A DNA stretch of 64,000 bases from Brachybacterium sp. P6-10-X1. GTDB lineage: Bacteria; Actinomycetota; Actinomycetes; Actinomycetales; Dermabacteraceae. Shown in pieces: positions 38,135-47,611 of this stretch (position 1 is its first letter; the number at the start of each line of letters is the position of its first letter). Under the pieces are notes generated by a model. The model was given only the letters and a program-made list of their open reading frames with translations. It had not been told where the DNA came from and did no database searches. The translations under genes and the position numbers were made by a program. The stretch is from contig NZ_CP017297.1 of NCBI RefSeq assembly GCF_001969445.1, forward strand, positions 2,418,001 to 2,482,000. The letters are read 5' to 3'.

Positions 38135-41100
38135 TCAGGACCTCTCGGTCTCGTCGATGACTTCGAGGACCCTGCCGCCGAGCACAGCCTCGATGATCTC
38201 GCGGCCGTTGCGCTGTGCGACCACGGCGTTCTCGTCATCACGGGTCGCTCCGCCCGTGGGATCCGCATCCGGGGCGTCCTGTTCCGCTGCGCTCTGGGCA
38301 CTGCGCGAGCGCAGACCGGCCGTGCGCGAGGCCTGCGCCGCTTCCCGCACGAGGGCAGCTCCGCTGCGCGCCGGAGAGGTGGTCGAGGCGCCCTCTGCGG
38401 TGGTAGCGGAGGTGGCTTCCGGGGCCGGGGCCGAGGCGACCGCGGCTGTCCCCCACGACGCCGCTGCGCGGGCGCTGGCCGACTCTCCGGCGTTCGAGGG
38501 TTCCGAGGCGGCTGCGGGGGCGGCACCGATCTCCTCGGCGGGGCCCTGCCGAGCAGCCGCGGTGACGGCACCCCAGGAAGACCCGGACTCGTCGGTCGGC
38601 GCGGAGGCGGCCGATGGCGGCATCGGAGTCGGGGAGGCCGCAGCGCCGGACGCCGCCGGCGCGGTGGGGGCCGCCGGGGACGACGAAGGGGCCGACCCCG
38701 GGGAGTCAGCCGATCCCGGAGAGGCGGCCGAACTCCGAGAGGCGGCCGATCCCGGTCCGGGGGGTTCCGGGGCATGAGCGGGAACGGTACCGCCGGTCGC
38801 CGGCTGGGCGGTGGCGTTGCGTGCGGGGCGAGAGCGGATCACGCGACCTTCGGCGATCGCTCGCTTCAGGGCGGCCTGCCCGTAGGTGCGCGGCTCCTCC
38901 GGCGGCAGCGAGTCACGCCCTTCGTCGTCGACCACGGGTGCTCCCCCGGAGGTCTCGTCGCCGGCTGCCGGAGCTGCGACGACGGCAGCTTCGGAGGACG
39001 GCCCTCCCGGTGCCTGCCGCTCGGGCCGACCTGGCACTGCGGCGGGCGCTCCTGCGTCCGGCGCGAGCGCATCGGACCAGCGACCGGTACCGCCGGGACC
39101 GTGCTGCGCCGGAGCCGTCGCACGACCCTGCGGCGCCTCGCGGGTGCCGCCCGTGCCAGGCGCGGGTTCGACGGGCTCGGCGCTCCGAGGCTCGGTCTCG
39201 TGGGCATCCCTGGGGTCGGGCGGGAAGGGATCATCCGGTTCCGGTGGGAAGTCCTCGACCTGGCCCGGGGCCGGGGCCGCCGGGCCGGGGCTCTGATACG
39301 AGGCGCGGGCGGCGGCCCGCATCGCGCGTTCGGAGGCACGCTGACCCGCCGAGAGCGGCTGCTCCGGCGATGCTTCCGGGGACGAGGAGGACGGTGCCAT
39401 CCGGGTGACGGCATCACCCCAGGGAGCCGGCGTCGGCGCGGGAGCCTGCGCGGGCGCTCCCCCCGGGTGCTGTGAGTCGTCGTCCTGAGGTCCGCCGCTG
39501 CGCGGTTCACCGGTCGAGGGTCCGGCCGACGGTCCGCCGTTCTGTGGGCCGACATTCTGCTGACCGGCACCCTGCTGACCGCCACCCTGCTGACCGACGC
39601 CGCGCGAACCGGCGTCCCGAGGGTTTCCGGGACCGTTCGGACCCGACTCTCCGCTGCCGCCGCCACCGCCGGGGCCAGGGTCCTCCCCCACGACCGCCTC
39701 GACGGTGATGTCGGTGTGCATGATGCGGCGCACCGCATCGGCGAGGTTCTCCGCGCCCGTGCCGCGATGGAACGCGGAGAGCAGGCCCTCGGTGCGGAAC
39801 CCGACCACCAGGGTCGAGCCGTGCGCGCCGTGGACGTGGCCGTTCTGGGAGATCAATGCCCAGCTGGGACGTCGGATCTGAGAGAGCTCGTCAAGAATTG
39901 CGGACCAGTGCGAGCGCACCTCGTCGGGATCCAGGCCACCGGCATCGCCGCCGGGGGCGGGCGCTCCGGGGGTCTCCTGCGGTGCCTGGGGCTGCGGTGC
40001 CTGCGGCTGCGAGGCCTGGGGCTGCGGGGCCTGGGCCGCCGCCGCTCCCGCGCCAGCACCGCCTTGCGGGGCCGGCACCTGCTGCTCCCGAGACGCCGAG
40101 GGCTGGTCCTGAGAGGGCGGGGCCTGCTGCGGCGATGCCGGGGCACGCCCCTGTGGCGCCGGCGCCTGATCCTGCGGAGCCTCGTCGGCTGCCGGCGTGC
40201 GACCGGACCGGGCCTGGCGGGACGCCTCGGCCCTCTCCTGCGCGATGCGACGAGCCTCCTCGCGTCCCCCGGCACCGCCGGGTGCCGACTGGGGGGCGCC
40301 CTGAGCGGGGCCGCCTCGACCACCCGGCTCCGCAGAGCCCCCACGACCGCCCTGAGCCGGGACCGGCCGACCGTCACCGCCACCGTCGGTCGGCGCGGCG
40401 AGCGCGGCCCGCTCGTCGCGCAGCACCAGCCGGGCGGCGAGGAGCTCGAGATGCAGGCGCGGCGAGGTCGCCCCGCTCATGGTCGACAGCGTCTCGTGGA
40501 CCAGGTCTCCGCACTGCGAGAGATCGGCCGGAGCGAACATCGTGGCCTGACCGCGCATGCGCTCGAGTTCGTCGGCCGGGACCTGCGGCAGCAGATCCGC
40601 ACCGCGGTCCGGCACGGCGGCCAGCACGATCAGGTCCCGCATCCGCTCCAGCAGGTCCTCGACGAAGCGGCGCGGCTCGTGGCCGGTGGCCAGCACGTGC
40701 TCGACCGCCCCGTACAGGGAGCCGGCATCCCGCTCGGCGACGGCGGTGATGGCGCCGTCCAGCAGCGCGGTGTCGGTGAAGCCGAGCAACGCGATGGCGG
40801 TCTGGAAGTCCAGACCGCCCTCCCCCGCTCCGGCCATCAGCTGGTCCAGCACCGACATGGAGTCACGGGCCGAGCCGCCGCCGGCACGCACCACCAGCGG
40901 CATCACACCCTCCCCGACGCTCACGCCCTCAGCCGAGCAGACCTCGTCGAGGTAGGGAGCGAGCACCTGCGGCGGGATCAGTCGGAAGGGGTAGTGGTGG
41001 GTGCGCGAGCGGATGGTCCCGATGACCTTGTCCGGCTCGGTGGTCGCGAAGACGAACTTCACGTGCTCCGGTGGCTCCTCGACGAGCTTGAGCAGAGCGT

Positions 41101-41512
41101 TGAAGCCGGCCGAGGTGACCATGTGGGCCTCGTCGATGATGAACACCTTGTAGCGGTCCCGCACCGGCGCGAAGGAGGCGCGCTCGCGCAGCTCGCGAGC
41201 ATCGTCCACGCCGCCGTGGCTGGCCGCGTCGATCTCGACCACGTCGAGGCTGCCGGATCCGCCGCGCGCCAGGTCACGGCAGGAATCGCACTCGCCACAC
41301 GGGGTGTCCGTCGGTCCCTGCTCGCAGTTCAGACAGCGCGCGAGGATCCGGGCCGAGGTGGTCTTGCCGCAGCCGCGCGGGCCCGAGAACAGGTAGGCGT
41401 GGCCCACACGTCCCGCGCGCAGCGCACGCCGCAGCGGCGTGGTGACATGGTCCTGGCCGATCACCTCGGCGAAGGACTCGGGACGGTAACGACGGTACAG
41501 AGCGGTGGCCAC
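38135..41512 (-). CDS. dnaX: DNA polymerase III gamma/tau subunit with very long C-terminal tail
   Basis: A 1125-residue clamp-loader ATPase. The AAA+ core occupies about residues 1-375: Walker A GPRGCGKTT (Lys 50), zinc-binding Cys at 63, 72, 75 and 78, Walker B IIDEAH near 125, and arginine-finger region GGGSARDS. From about 385 to 1060 the protein is low-complexity (Pro/Gln/Gly/Ala), interrupted by a folded island near 535-620 (SHWSAILDELSQIRRPSWALISQNG...) that resembles the tau domain III/IV region. A conserved-looking helix lies at the very end (GREIIEAVLGGRVLEV). GTG start; TAGCCT just upstream suggests a leaderless message. The tail makes it far longer than usual. Confidence 0.97.
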   Translation of the reverse strand: MATALYRRYRPESFAEVIGQDHVTTPLRRALRAGRVGHAYLFSGPRGCGKTTSARILARCLNCEQGPTDTPCGECDSCRDLARGGSGSLDVVEIDAASHGGVDDARELRERASFAPVRDRYKVFIIDEAHMVTSAGFNALLKLVEEPPEHVKFVFATTEPDKVIGTIRSRTHHYPFRLIPPQVLAPYLDEVCSAEGVSVGEGVMPLVVRAGGGSARDSMSVLDQLMAGAGEGGLDFQTAIALLGFTDTALLDGAITAVAERDAGSLYGAVEHVLATGHEPRRFVEDLLERMRDLIVLAAVPDRGADLLPQVPADELERMRGQATMFAPADLSQCGDLVHETLSTMSGATSPRLHLELLAARLVLRDERAALAAPTDGGGDGRPVPAQGGRGGSAEPGGRGGPAQGAPQSAPGGAGGREEARRIAQERAEASRQARSGRTPAADEAPQDQAPAPQGRAPASPQQAPPSQDQPSASREQQVPAPQGGAGAGAAAAQAPQPQASQPQAPQPQAPQETPGAPAPGGDAGGLDPDEVRSHWSAILDELSQIRRPSWALISQNGHVHGAHGSTLVVGFRTEGLLSAFHRGTGAENLADAVRRIMHTDITVEAVVGEDPGPGGGGGSGESGPNGPGNPRDAGSRGVGQQGGGQQGAGQQNVGPQNGGPSAGPSTGEPRSGGPQDDDSQHPGGAPAQAPAPTPAPWGDAVTRMAPSSSSPEASPEQPLSAGQRASERAMRAAARASYQSPGPAAPAPGQVEDFPPEPDDPFPPDPRDAHETEPRSAEPVEPAPGTGGTREAPQGRATAPAQHGPGGTGRWSDALAPDAGAPAAVPGRPERQAPGGPSSEAAVVAAPAAGDETSGGAPVVDDEGRDSLPPEEPRTYGQAALKRAIAEGRVIRSRPARNATAQPATGGTVPAHAPEPPGPGSAASRSSAASPGSADSPGSAPSSSPAAPTAPAASGAAASPTPMPPSAASAPTDESGSSWGAVTAAARQGPAEEIGAAPAAASEPSNAGESASARAAASWGTAAVASAPAPEATSATTAEGASTTSPARSGAALVREAAQASRTAGLRSRSAQSAAEQDAPDADPTGGATRDDENAVVAQRNGREIIEAVLGGRVLEVIDETERS

Positions 41513-41850
41513 CCGTACAGGCTAATAGAGGCGCCCGACGATCCCGGGCGGTGGGGATGGACGGGTCCTGTGGAGGAAGGATCACGTCGGCCCTCGAAGG
41601 TTCTGCGCGCTGCGGAGCAGACGACCCGCTCGAACCGCTCGCCCCCACTCACGCCCGGGTCTCCGTAACACGCTCATCGCAACACGCTCATCGATTCCAC
41701 CGATGCGCTTCACCAGCGGGCCGGATCAGTGGAACCGGCACCGCCCACGGTGCGTGTCGCTCCAGCGCTCGCGATCGCACCCGCTCGACCTGGCCGCCCT
41801 CGCGGCGCGACTCGGAACATGGGGGCACCCCCGCCCCCAGGGGTGTGAAG
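41513..41850. other. Intergenic, nothing recognised
   Basis: Divergent region between dnaX and a small membrane protein gene. I looked for a tRNA because dnaX loci often carry one; GTTCGA occurs on the minus strand at about 41629-41634, but no cloverleaf forms around it. The dnaX promoter should lie in the first 40 bp. Confidence 0.4.
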
Positions 41851-42405
41851 ATGAGCGTGATGAGCATGCTGAACACCTCCTCCGCCCGCTCCCGATCGGG
41901 CCCCCGTCCGCGCCCGACGGGCTGGCTGCACGTGCTGCTGAGCGTGTGCCTGCTGATCCTCTGCCCGGTCTCGGCCTTCTTGACCATCGTCCTCGTCGGT
42001 GGATATCAGATCGCCCTCCCGTACGCCGCGCTCTGCCTGCTGCAGCTGGTGATGCTGGTCCCGCTGCTGGTCGGCGGCCTCGGGTGGCTCCGCCCCACCC
42101 GCACCTCCCGCCCGCGGGACGCTTTCCCGCCGCTCTGCTTCCTCGTCGGAACCGTCCTCACCCTGGGCGTGACACTGCTGCGCGCCTGGGACGACGGGAT
42201 CCGCGGCAGCGCCCTGCCGCGATTGCGCTTCGGTGTTCGCCACGACGTCCCGCTGGAGGTCGATGTGCTGTATCTGGCGGCGATCGGCCTGGCGGCGCTG
42301 TCGCTGTTGATGGCGGTGGCAACCGCGCTGCTGCTGGCCCTGCATTCCGCACCCGTCCGGCGTCTGCGGGGTCGCGCCGCGGAGGAGAGCACGGAGACGA
42401 CGTAG
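41851..42405 (+). CDS. Small four-span membrane protein, unknown function
   Basis: A 184-residue protein with four hydrophobic segments (near residues 25-45, 50-75, 95-115 and 140-165) and short charged ends. AGGGG about 7 bases before ATG 41851 supports the start; ATG 41860 is an alternative. I recognise no family. It is convergent with the next gene, with a stem-loop between. Confidence 0.65.
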   Translation: MSVMSMLNTSSARSRSGPRPRPTGWLHVLLSVCLLILCPVSAFLTIVLVGGYQIALPYAALCLLQLVMLVPLLVGGLGWLRPTRTSRPRDAFPPLCFLVGTVLTLGVTLLRAWDDGIRGSALPRLRFGVRHDVPLEVDVLYLAAIGLAALSLLMAVATALLLALHSAPVRRLRGRAAEESTETT

Positions 42406-42442
42406 GCCGTCCCCACGGGTCCACCCTGCGACGCGGCATGCT

Positions 42443-42462
42443 CTCCGCGCCGGCGCGCGGAG
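42443..42462. terminator. GC-rich stem-loop between convergent genes
   Basis: CTCCGCGC and GCGCGGAG pair perfectly around a CGGC tetraloop. It could end transcription in both directions; there is no T-run. Confidence 0.55.
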
Positions 42463-42485
42463 CCGACCCCGGAAGGTCCGAAGAC

Positions 42486-43730
42486 TCAGCGCTGCGCGGG
42501 CCGCGACCAGGAGGACGGCGGACGGTCCGCCGACTGCCCATCGGACGAGCTCGCGGGCGCTGTGCTCCCGTCGTCGCGATCGCGCCGACCGTCGACCGAC
42601 GACCGAGCTCCCTCCCCCGGCGACCCCGTCGCGTCCTCGTGCACCTCCCGGGTCGCCGTATCGGTCGCCCGACGCGTCGCCTCGAGCTTCTCGTGGCGGT
42701 GGCGCAGGCCGCTGAAGGTCACGGCGAACACGGCCAGCACGACGAGCACGGGAACCGCCACGTCGACCACCCACGCGGGGATGCTGAACGGCAACGCGAG
42801 GTCCGGGATCCAGCCCAGCAGCAGATCCGTCAGCCATTCCCACCCCTGGACGAGCGGGCGCAGAATCGCGGCGAGGAACGCCCGCACGGGGGCGAACAGA
42901 GCGTCGAGGAACTCCTCGATCGGACGCAGCACCCCCGCGATCCACTCCCGGACCGGGTCGAAGAACTCCGCGATCGCGTCGAGGATCGGGCGGACGCGCG
43001 CGCCGAGCCACTCCGTCACCGGGTCCAGCAACCCGCTCAGCAGCGCCCCGAGACCCAGCAGCGGCAGCAGGAATCCGGCGGCCCGGGCCAGTGCGGCGAC
43101 CAGGGCGTAGCGGGTCGGATGTGCCGTGCGCTTCCGATCGCGGACCGCCGATGGGCTGTCGTCGTCCGGGACCAGCAGCGTGCGCTCGAGCCCGTGGCGC
43201 ACATCGACCTCTCCCGCGCCGCCCAGGCCCGTCGTGCGCACGGAGATGACCTCGGCATCGGCGAGGTGCCCGTCCGCATCGGGACGCCGCACGGTGCAGT
43301 GCACGACGGTGACGTTCTCCTCGAGCCGGAACCGCAGGCCGTCGCCGGCGACGTCGTCACCGGCAGGGGAGACAGCGGGGTGAGCGTCGGCGGCAGTGGG
43401 GTGCGCGTCGTCGGCCGGGCCGGCGGAATCACCCGCGGGATACTCCGTCTGCTCCGTGTCGTCCGCTGCGCCCTCCGGATCCCTGCCCTTGCGGGCCGCT
43501 TTCTCCTCGGCCTTGGGATCGTGCTCCACCCCGTCCAGGATCACCGTGAACGAGCTGTCCAGGAACCGGTGCCGCACGCGGACCAGGTAGTCGTGACCCT
43601 GGGCGCGGCCGCGGTACTCCACGTCGGCCGCGAAGCGTGTGGGCTCCTGGTCTCCGAAGTCGGCCGGAGTGTCCGACGGGTCGGCGACGTCCTCGGACGG
43701 GACGCCGAGCGGGGCAGTGCGATCGGGCAT
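42486..43730 (-). CDS. Membrane-associated protein with repeated amphipathic helices, unknown function
   Basis: A 414-residue protein without a family I can name. Residues 1-200 are soluble: a beta-rich pair (YLVRVRHRFLDSSFTVILDGVEHD, and LRFRLEENVTVVHCTVRR) flanks an acidic Ala/Asp linker. Then comes a hydrophobic segment (about 215-235), a row of quasi-repeats with a period near 21-25 residues (DPVTEWLGARV, DPVREWIAGVL, APVRAFLAAIL, QGWEWLTDLLL), and one clear membrane span near 325-345. The tail is Asp/Ser/Arg-rich. No ribosome-binding site is obvious before ATG 43730. Confidence 0.65.
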   Translation of the reverse strand: MPDRTAPLGVPSEDVADPSDTPADFGDQEPTRFAADVEYRGRAQGHDYLVRVRHRFLDSSFTVILDGVEHDPKAEEKAARKGRDPEGAADDTEQTEYPAGDSAGPADDAHPTAADAHPAVSPAGDDVAGDGLRFRLEENVTVVHCTVRRPDADGHLADAEVISVRTTGLGGAGEVDVRHGLERTLLVPDDDSPSAVRDRKRTAHPTRYALVAALARAAGFLLPLLGLGALLSGLLDPVTEWLGARVRPILDAIAEFFDPVREWIAGVLRPIEEFLDALFAPVRAFLAAILRPLVQGWEWLTDLLLGWIPDLALPFSIPAWVVDVAVPVLVVLAVFAVTFSGLRHRHEKLEATRRATDTATREVHEDATGSPGEGARSSVDGRRDRDDGSTAPASSSDGQSADRPPSSWSRPAQR

Positions 43731-43868
43731 GACGTCACGATGTCATCGACGCCGCGCTCCGCACATCGGTCGGGCGTCGGAGATCCTCGCCTCGGCATCA
43801 GCCGATCGGCCGATGCTCGGACAGCGTCATCGATTGACCCGCCCGGCCCCGCGGCGAAGACTGTCGAG

Positions 43869-44279
43869 ATGAGCGTCTTCGTCTCCCACACCAGTATCGA
43901 CTGCCACGACGCCTACTCCCTCAGCGAGTGGTGGCGCGAAGTCCTCGACTACACGGCGGATCCGGAGGACCCGAACCTGCCCGGGCACGAGGAGTGCCCG
44001 ATCTCGGATCCCGACACCGGCCACACCCTGCTGTTCCTCGAGGTCCCGGACCAGCAGCTGCCCGCCAAGCGGATCCACTTCGACGTCCGCCCGCGCGAGC
44101 GCACGCAGGCCGAGGAGATCGACTGGCTGCTCGGCCGCGGCGCGAGCGAGGTGGCCGACCATCGCGGCATCTTCGGCCCCGGCTCCGGCTGGATGACCAT
44201 GGCCGATCCGGAAGGAAATCAGTTCTGCGTGCTGCTGTCCGAGGTGGAGCGAGCGGCCTGGATCCCGCCGGAGGAGTGA
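43869..44279 (+). CDS. VOC superfamily (glyoxalase/bleomycin-resistance fold) protein
   Basis: A 136-residue protein of the vicinal-oxygen-chelate fold, of the kind annotated as glyoxalase-like. Typical features are the start SHTSIDCHDAYSLSEWWREVLDY, the central KRIHFDVRPRER strand and the C-terminal WMTMADPEGNQFCVL. The RIHFDV His and the Glu equivalents could bind a metal. The ribosome-binding site is weak. No neighbouring gene explains the substrate. Confidence 0.85.
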   Translation: MSVFVSHTSIDCHDAYSLSEWWREVLDYTADPEDPNLPGHEECPISDPDTGHTLLFLEVPDQQLPAKRIHFDVRPRERTQAEEIDWLLGRGASEVADHRGIFGPGSGWMTMADPEGNQFCVLLSEVERAAWIPPEE

Positions 44280-44316
44280 CCCACCCCAACCTCACCTGCG
44301 GGCACTCCCCGAAACT

Positions 44317-44333
44317 CATAAGATCGGCTTATG
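44317..44333. promoter_or_regulatory. CATAAG-N5-CTTATG palindrome upstream of the symporter
   Basis: A perfect 6-bp inverted repeat with AT-rich arms in a GC-rich setting, 56 bp before the symporter start. Arm type and spacing suit a GntR- or TetR-like dimer, but no regulator gene is adjacent. Confidence 0.5.
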
Positions 44334-44389
44334 TGACCCTGTGTCCACACCATTGATGTCATCGTGGCATCGGCGTAGCGTTCCACCCC

Positions 44390-45880
44390 GTGAGCACACC
44401 AACCACCGCCCCCGCCCAGAGCGGCACGCCGCGCCGGCGCAACCCGCTGCGCGCGATCGCCCGCATCCCCTTCGGCTGGCAGGTCCTGATCGGCCTCGTC
44501 CTCGGCGTGGCCCTCGGCCTCGTCGCCGCCCAGATCGGCCCGGTCCCCGGCGCCGGTGAGGACGGCGCGGAAGGCCCCAACTGGCTGACCACCACCTTGG
44601 ACACCGTCGGCTCGATCTTCGTGACGCTGCTGAAGGCCCTGGTGCCGCCGCTGATCTTCCTCGCGATCGTCACCTCGATCGCCAACCTGCGCAACGTCAC
44701 CAACGCCGCCCGCCTGGCCTGGAAGACCCTGCTGTGGTTCGCGATCACCTCCTTCATCGCGGTGTCGATCGGCCTCGTCCTGGGCACCCTGACCAGCCCC
44801 GGCGTCGGCTCCGGCGTCTCCGAGGAGGCCGCCGAGGCCTCCGACACCCAGGGCGGCTGGCTGGACTTCCTCACCGGCCTGGTCCCCGCGAACTTCCTGG
44901 GCATCGAAGGGAGCGCGGGCGACGACGGCTCGGTGTCCCTGAGCTTCAACGTGCTGCAGATCCTGGTGATCTCGATCGCCGTCGGCATCGCCGTGCTCTC
45001 CGTGGGCCAGAAGGCCGAGCCCTTCCTGCGCTTCACCGGCTCCGCGCTGGAGATCGTCCAGAAGCTGCTGTGGTGGGTCATCCGCCTGGCACCCATCGGC
45101 ACCGCCGGTCTGCTGGGCAACGCAGTGGCCAGCTACGGCTGGGACGCCATCGGTCAGCTCGGCGTGTTCGTGGCCGACGTCTACATCGGCATGCTTATCG
45201 TGCTGCTGCTCGTCTACCCCATCCTGCTGAAGACCAACGGCCTGAGCATCGGCTCCTTCTTCCGCGGCGTGTGGCCGGCGACCTCGCTCGGCTTCGTCTC
45301 CCGCTCCTCGCTGGGCACCATGCCGATGACCAAGACGGTCACCGAGCGCATGGGCGTGCCGAGCCACTACGCCTCCTTCGCGGTCCCGCTGGGCGCGACC
45401 ACCAAGATGGACGGCTGCGCGGCGATCTACCCGGCGCTGGCCGCGATCTTCGTCGCCAACTTCTACGGGGTGCCGCTGGGCATCACCGACTACCTGCTCA
45501 TCGTGCTGGTCTCGGTGCTGGGCTCGGCCGCGACCGCCGGCATGACCGGCGCCGTCGTCATGCTCACCCTGACGCTGTCCACCCTGGGCCTGCCGCTCGA
45601 GGGCGTCGGCCTGCTGCTGGCCGTCGATCCGATCCTCGACATGGGCCGCACCGCCCTGAACGTCACCGGTCAGGCACTGGTGCCCACGATCGTCGCCAAG
45701 CGCGAGAAGATCCTGGACCAGAGGGCCTACGACGACGCCCGCCGCACGTCCTTCCAGGCCATCCAGGCCGAGGAGGCCGCCTCGACCACCGACGGACAGA
45801 CCGGGGAGGATCCGGACGGCTCCGGCGACGGGGCATCGACCACGGACGGCGAGCGCGAGAAGCAGCCCGCGACCGCCTGA
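44390..45880 (+). CDS. Dicarboxylate/amino acid:cation symporter (DAACS/SLC1 family)
   Basis: A 496-residue symporter of the DctA/GltP/SstT family. After a polar start the first spans follow (VLIGLVLGVALGLV, then LLKALVPPLIFLAIVTSI); the serine-rich re-entrant loop is SRSSLGTMPMT and the substrate/cation loop is KMDGCAAIYP, where DctA proteins usually have NMDGT; the last conserved span has DPILDMGRTALNV. The Cys-Ala-Ala variant and missing Arg pattern make the exact substrate (serine/threonine, glutamate or C4-dicarboxylate) uncertain. A 40-residue acidic Ser/Thr/Gly tail is unusual. GTG start; a palindrome and a strong terminator bracket the gene. Confidence 0.9.
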   Translation: MSTPTTAPAQSGTPRRRNPLRAIARIPFGWQVLIGLVLGVALGLVAAQIGPVPGAGEDGAEGPNWLTTTLDTVGSIFVTLLKALVPPLIFLAIVTSIANLRNVTNAARLAWKTLLWFAITSFIAVSIGLVLGTLTSPGVGSGVSEEAAEASDTQGGWLDFLTGLVPANFLGIEGSAGDDGSVSLSFNVLQILVISIAVGIAVLSVGQKAEPFLRFTGSALEIVQKLLWWVIRLAPIGTAGLLGNAVASYGWDAIGQLGVFVADVYIGMLIVLLLVYPILLKTNGLSIGSFFRGVWPATSLGFVSRSSLGTMPMTKTVTERMGVPSHYASFAVPLGATTKMDGCAAIYPALAAIFVANFYGVPLGITDYLLIVLVSVLGSAATAGMTGAVVMLTLTLSTLGLPLEGVGLLLAVDPILDMGRTALNVTGQALVPTIVAKREKILDQRAYDDARRTSFQAIQAEEAASTTDGQTGEDPDGSGDGASTTDGEREKQPATA

Positions 45881-45950
45881 CCGGCGCGGGCAGCCATCAC
45901 CTCGCCGCGGTCGCCCCGCGGCGGCGGCACCGCCCCGCGACAGCACGCAT

Positions 45951-45993
45951 CGAGGCCGGTTCTGTTCCACACGTGGGAACAGAACCGGCCTCG
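45951..45993 (+). terminator. Strong stem-loop after the symporter gene
   Basis: CGAGGCCGGTTCTGTTCC pairs with GGAACAGAACCGGCCTCG, 18 uninterrupted pairs with a loop of about 7 bases. It is the most stable hairpin in the window after the 54-bp copy C and is probably the dctA-type gene's terminator. Confidence 0.8.
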
Positions 45994-46303
45994 ACGCACG
46001 GTCCAGGCACGTCGGCCGCCCGACCCCCGTGGGGCGCCCTGTTCCACCGCAGGGAGCAACGCCGCGCATACTCTCGGCCGGCACACGCGGCCGACGGACC
46101 CTCGGCCGTCTCCCCCGCGCCGACACCTCGCTCACGAGGGTGAGCCCGCGCACCAGAGACCCGGTCGCCGCTGGTCCGGGCGCCGCCGCCGCCCGTAGAC
46201 TGCTCATGTCCGTTTCGGCCCGGCACACCGGGCTCCAGCGGTGCATCTACCTCGGGTCCTCAGAGGATCGTCCAAGGCGGCACCACCACCGTCCGGAGCA
46301 GCG
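45994..46303. other. Intergenic, upstream of the MFS gene
   Basis: No gene, repeat or clear promoter recognised over about 310 bp. CCGGAG precedes the MFS start codon. Confidence 0.4.
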
Positions 46304-47611
46304 ATGACCCCTGACCACACCTCACCGGCGCAGCAGGCGCCCACCACCGTGCGCAGCGCCGCCGGAGCCGCGTACTTCCCGATCGCATTCGTCGCACGGT
46401 TCCCCTTCGCGATGATGGTCGTCGGCACCCTCACCCTCGTCGTCTCCGCGCGCGATTCGATCGCGCTGGGGGGCCTGAACGCCGCGGTGGTGGGCCTCGG
46501 CTCCGCGCTCGTGGGTCCGCTGCTCGGCGCCGCGGCCGACCGCATGGGCCAGCGCCCCGTGATCCTGCTGGCCGGGATCGTGAATTCTCTGGCCCTGGTC
46601 GCGATGGCCGCCGTGGCCTTCAGCTCCCTGCCCGACGCCGCCGTGCTCACCGTCGGCTTCCTCATCGGCGCCTCCTCCCCGCAGATCGGCCCGTTCTCGC
46701 GCAGCCGCCTGCTCCAGCTGATCCTCACGAAACTGCCCGTTCGGCGGCGGGCCCGCAGCCTGAGCGGCACGATGGGGTACGAATCCGCGGCCGACGAGAC
46801 CGCGTTCGTGTTCGGCCCCGTCCTCGTCGGGCTCCTCGCCACCACCATGCATCCCGCTGCGCCCATGATCGGCGCTGCGGTCCTGACCCTCGTGTTCGTC
46901 ACGGCCTTCGCCCTGCACCCGACGGCTCAGGTCGCCCCCACCGGCGAGGACGAACCGGCCGTCCAAGCCCCGGCGCGCGGCCTGGTCGGCCTGCCGGTGC
47001 TGGTGCTGGTGGCGGGCGCTCTCGGCGTGGGCCTGTTCTTCGGCACCGTGCTCACCTCGCTCACCGCGTTCCTGCAGACCACCGGGGAGGATGACTCCGC
47101 AGGACTGGTCTACGGGGTGATGGGCGTGGGATCGACCATCCTGGCCCTGAGCATGACCCTGTTCCCGGACCGTTTCCGGCTCTCGGCGCGCTGGCTCGTC
47201 TTCTCCTCGCTCATGCTCGCCGCGATGATCGCCTTCGCGCTCGCGGGCGGCCTGACGGGCGTGATCGGCGCGATGGCGGTGGCCGGGATCGGCGTGGGGC
47301 CGACGGTCGTGACCCTGTTCTCGCTCGCGGCGGACCGCAGCCCGCAGGGTCGCTCCGCGACCGTCATGACCATGGTGGGCTCTGCGACGATCGTCGGCCA
47401 ATCCAGTGCCTCCGCCCTCACCGGGGCTTTCGCCGAGAGCGCCGGTGCGCAGGCCGCCATGTGGTGCCCCGTCGGAGCCGCCGGGGTGGTGGTGCTCGCC
47501 GCCCTGGTCAACACGCTCGCGTGTCGTGACCCGGAGACCTCTCCCCCGTCGGGAGACGACGTCCTGGACGAGGCGCGAACTCTCGCGGAACAGCCGGCCG
47601 AACACCTCTGA
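46304..47611 (+). CDS. MFS transporter
   Basis: A 435-residue major facilitator protein with 12 hydrophobic segments. Spans 2-3 carry GPLLGAAADRMGQRPV, a good motif A; the second half starts near residue 215 after a short acidic linker. Its substrate is unknown; the pattern suggests an exporter-type member. ATG 46304 has CCGGAG upstream. A longer in-frame reading lacks a ribosome-binding site. Confidence 0.88.
   Translation: MTPDHTSPAQQAPTTVRSAAGAAYFPIAFVARFPFAMMVVGTLTLVVSARDSIALGGLNAAVVGLGSALVGPLLGAAADRMGQRPVILLAGIVNSLALVAMAAVAFSSLPDAAVLTVGFLIGASSPQIGPFSRSRLLQLILTKLPVRRRARSLSGTMGYESAADETAFVFGPVLVGLLATTMHPAAPMIGAAVLTLVFVTAFALHPTAQVAPTGEDEPAVQAPARGLVGLPVLVLVAGALGVGLFFGTVLTSLTAFLQTTGEDDSAGLVYGVMGVGSTILALSMTLFPDRFRLSARWLVFSSLMLAAMIAFALAGGLTGVIGAMAVAGIGVGPTVVTLFSLAADRSPQGRSATVMTMVGSATIVGQSSASALTGAFAESAGAQAAMWCPVGAAGVVVLAALVNTLACRDPETSPPSGDDVLDEARTLAEQPAEHL

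Noticed and set aside
41513-41850. tRNA gene near dnaX
   Set aside because: GTTCGA occurs on the minus strand, but the acceptor stem, D-arm and anticodon arm do not form around it.
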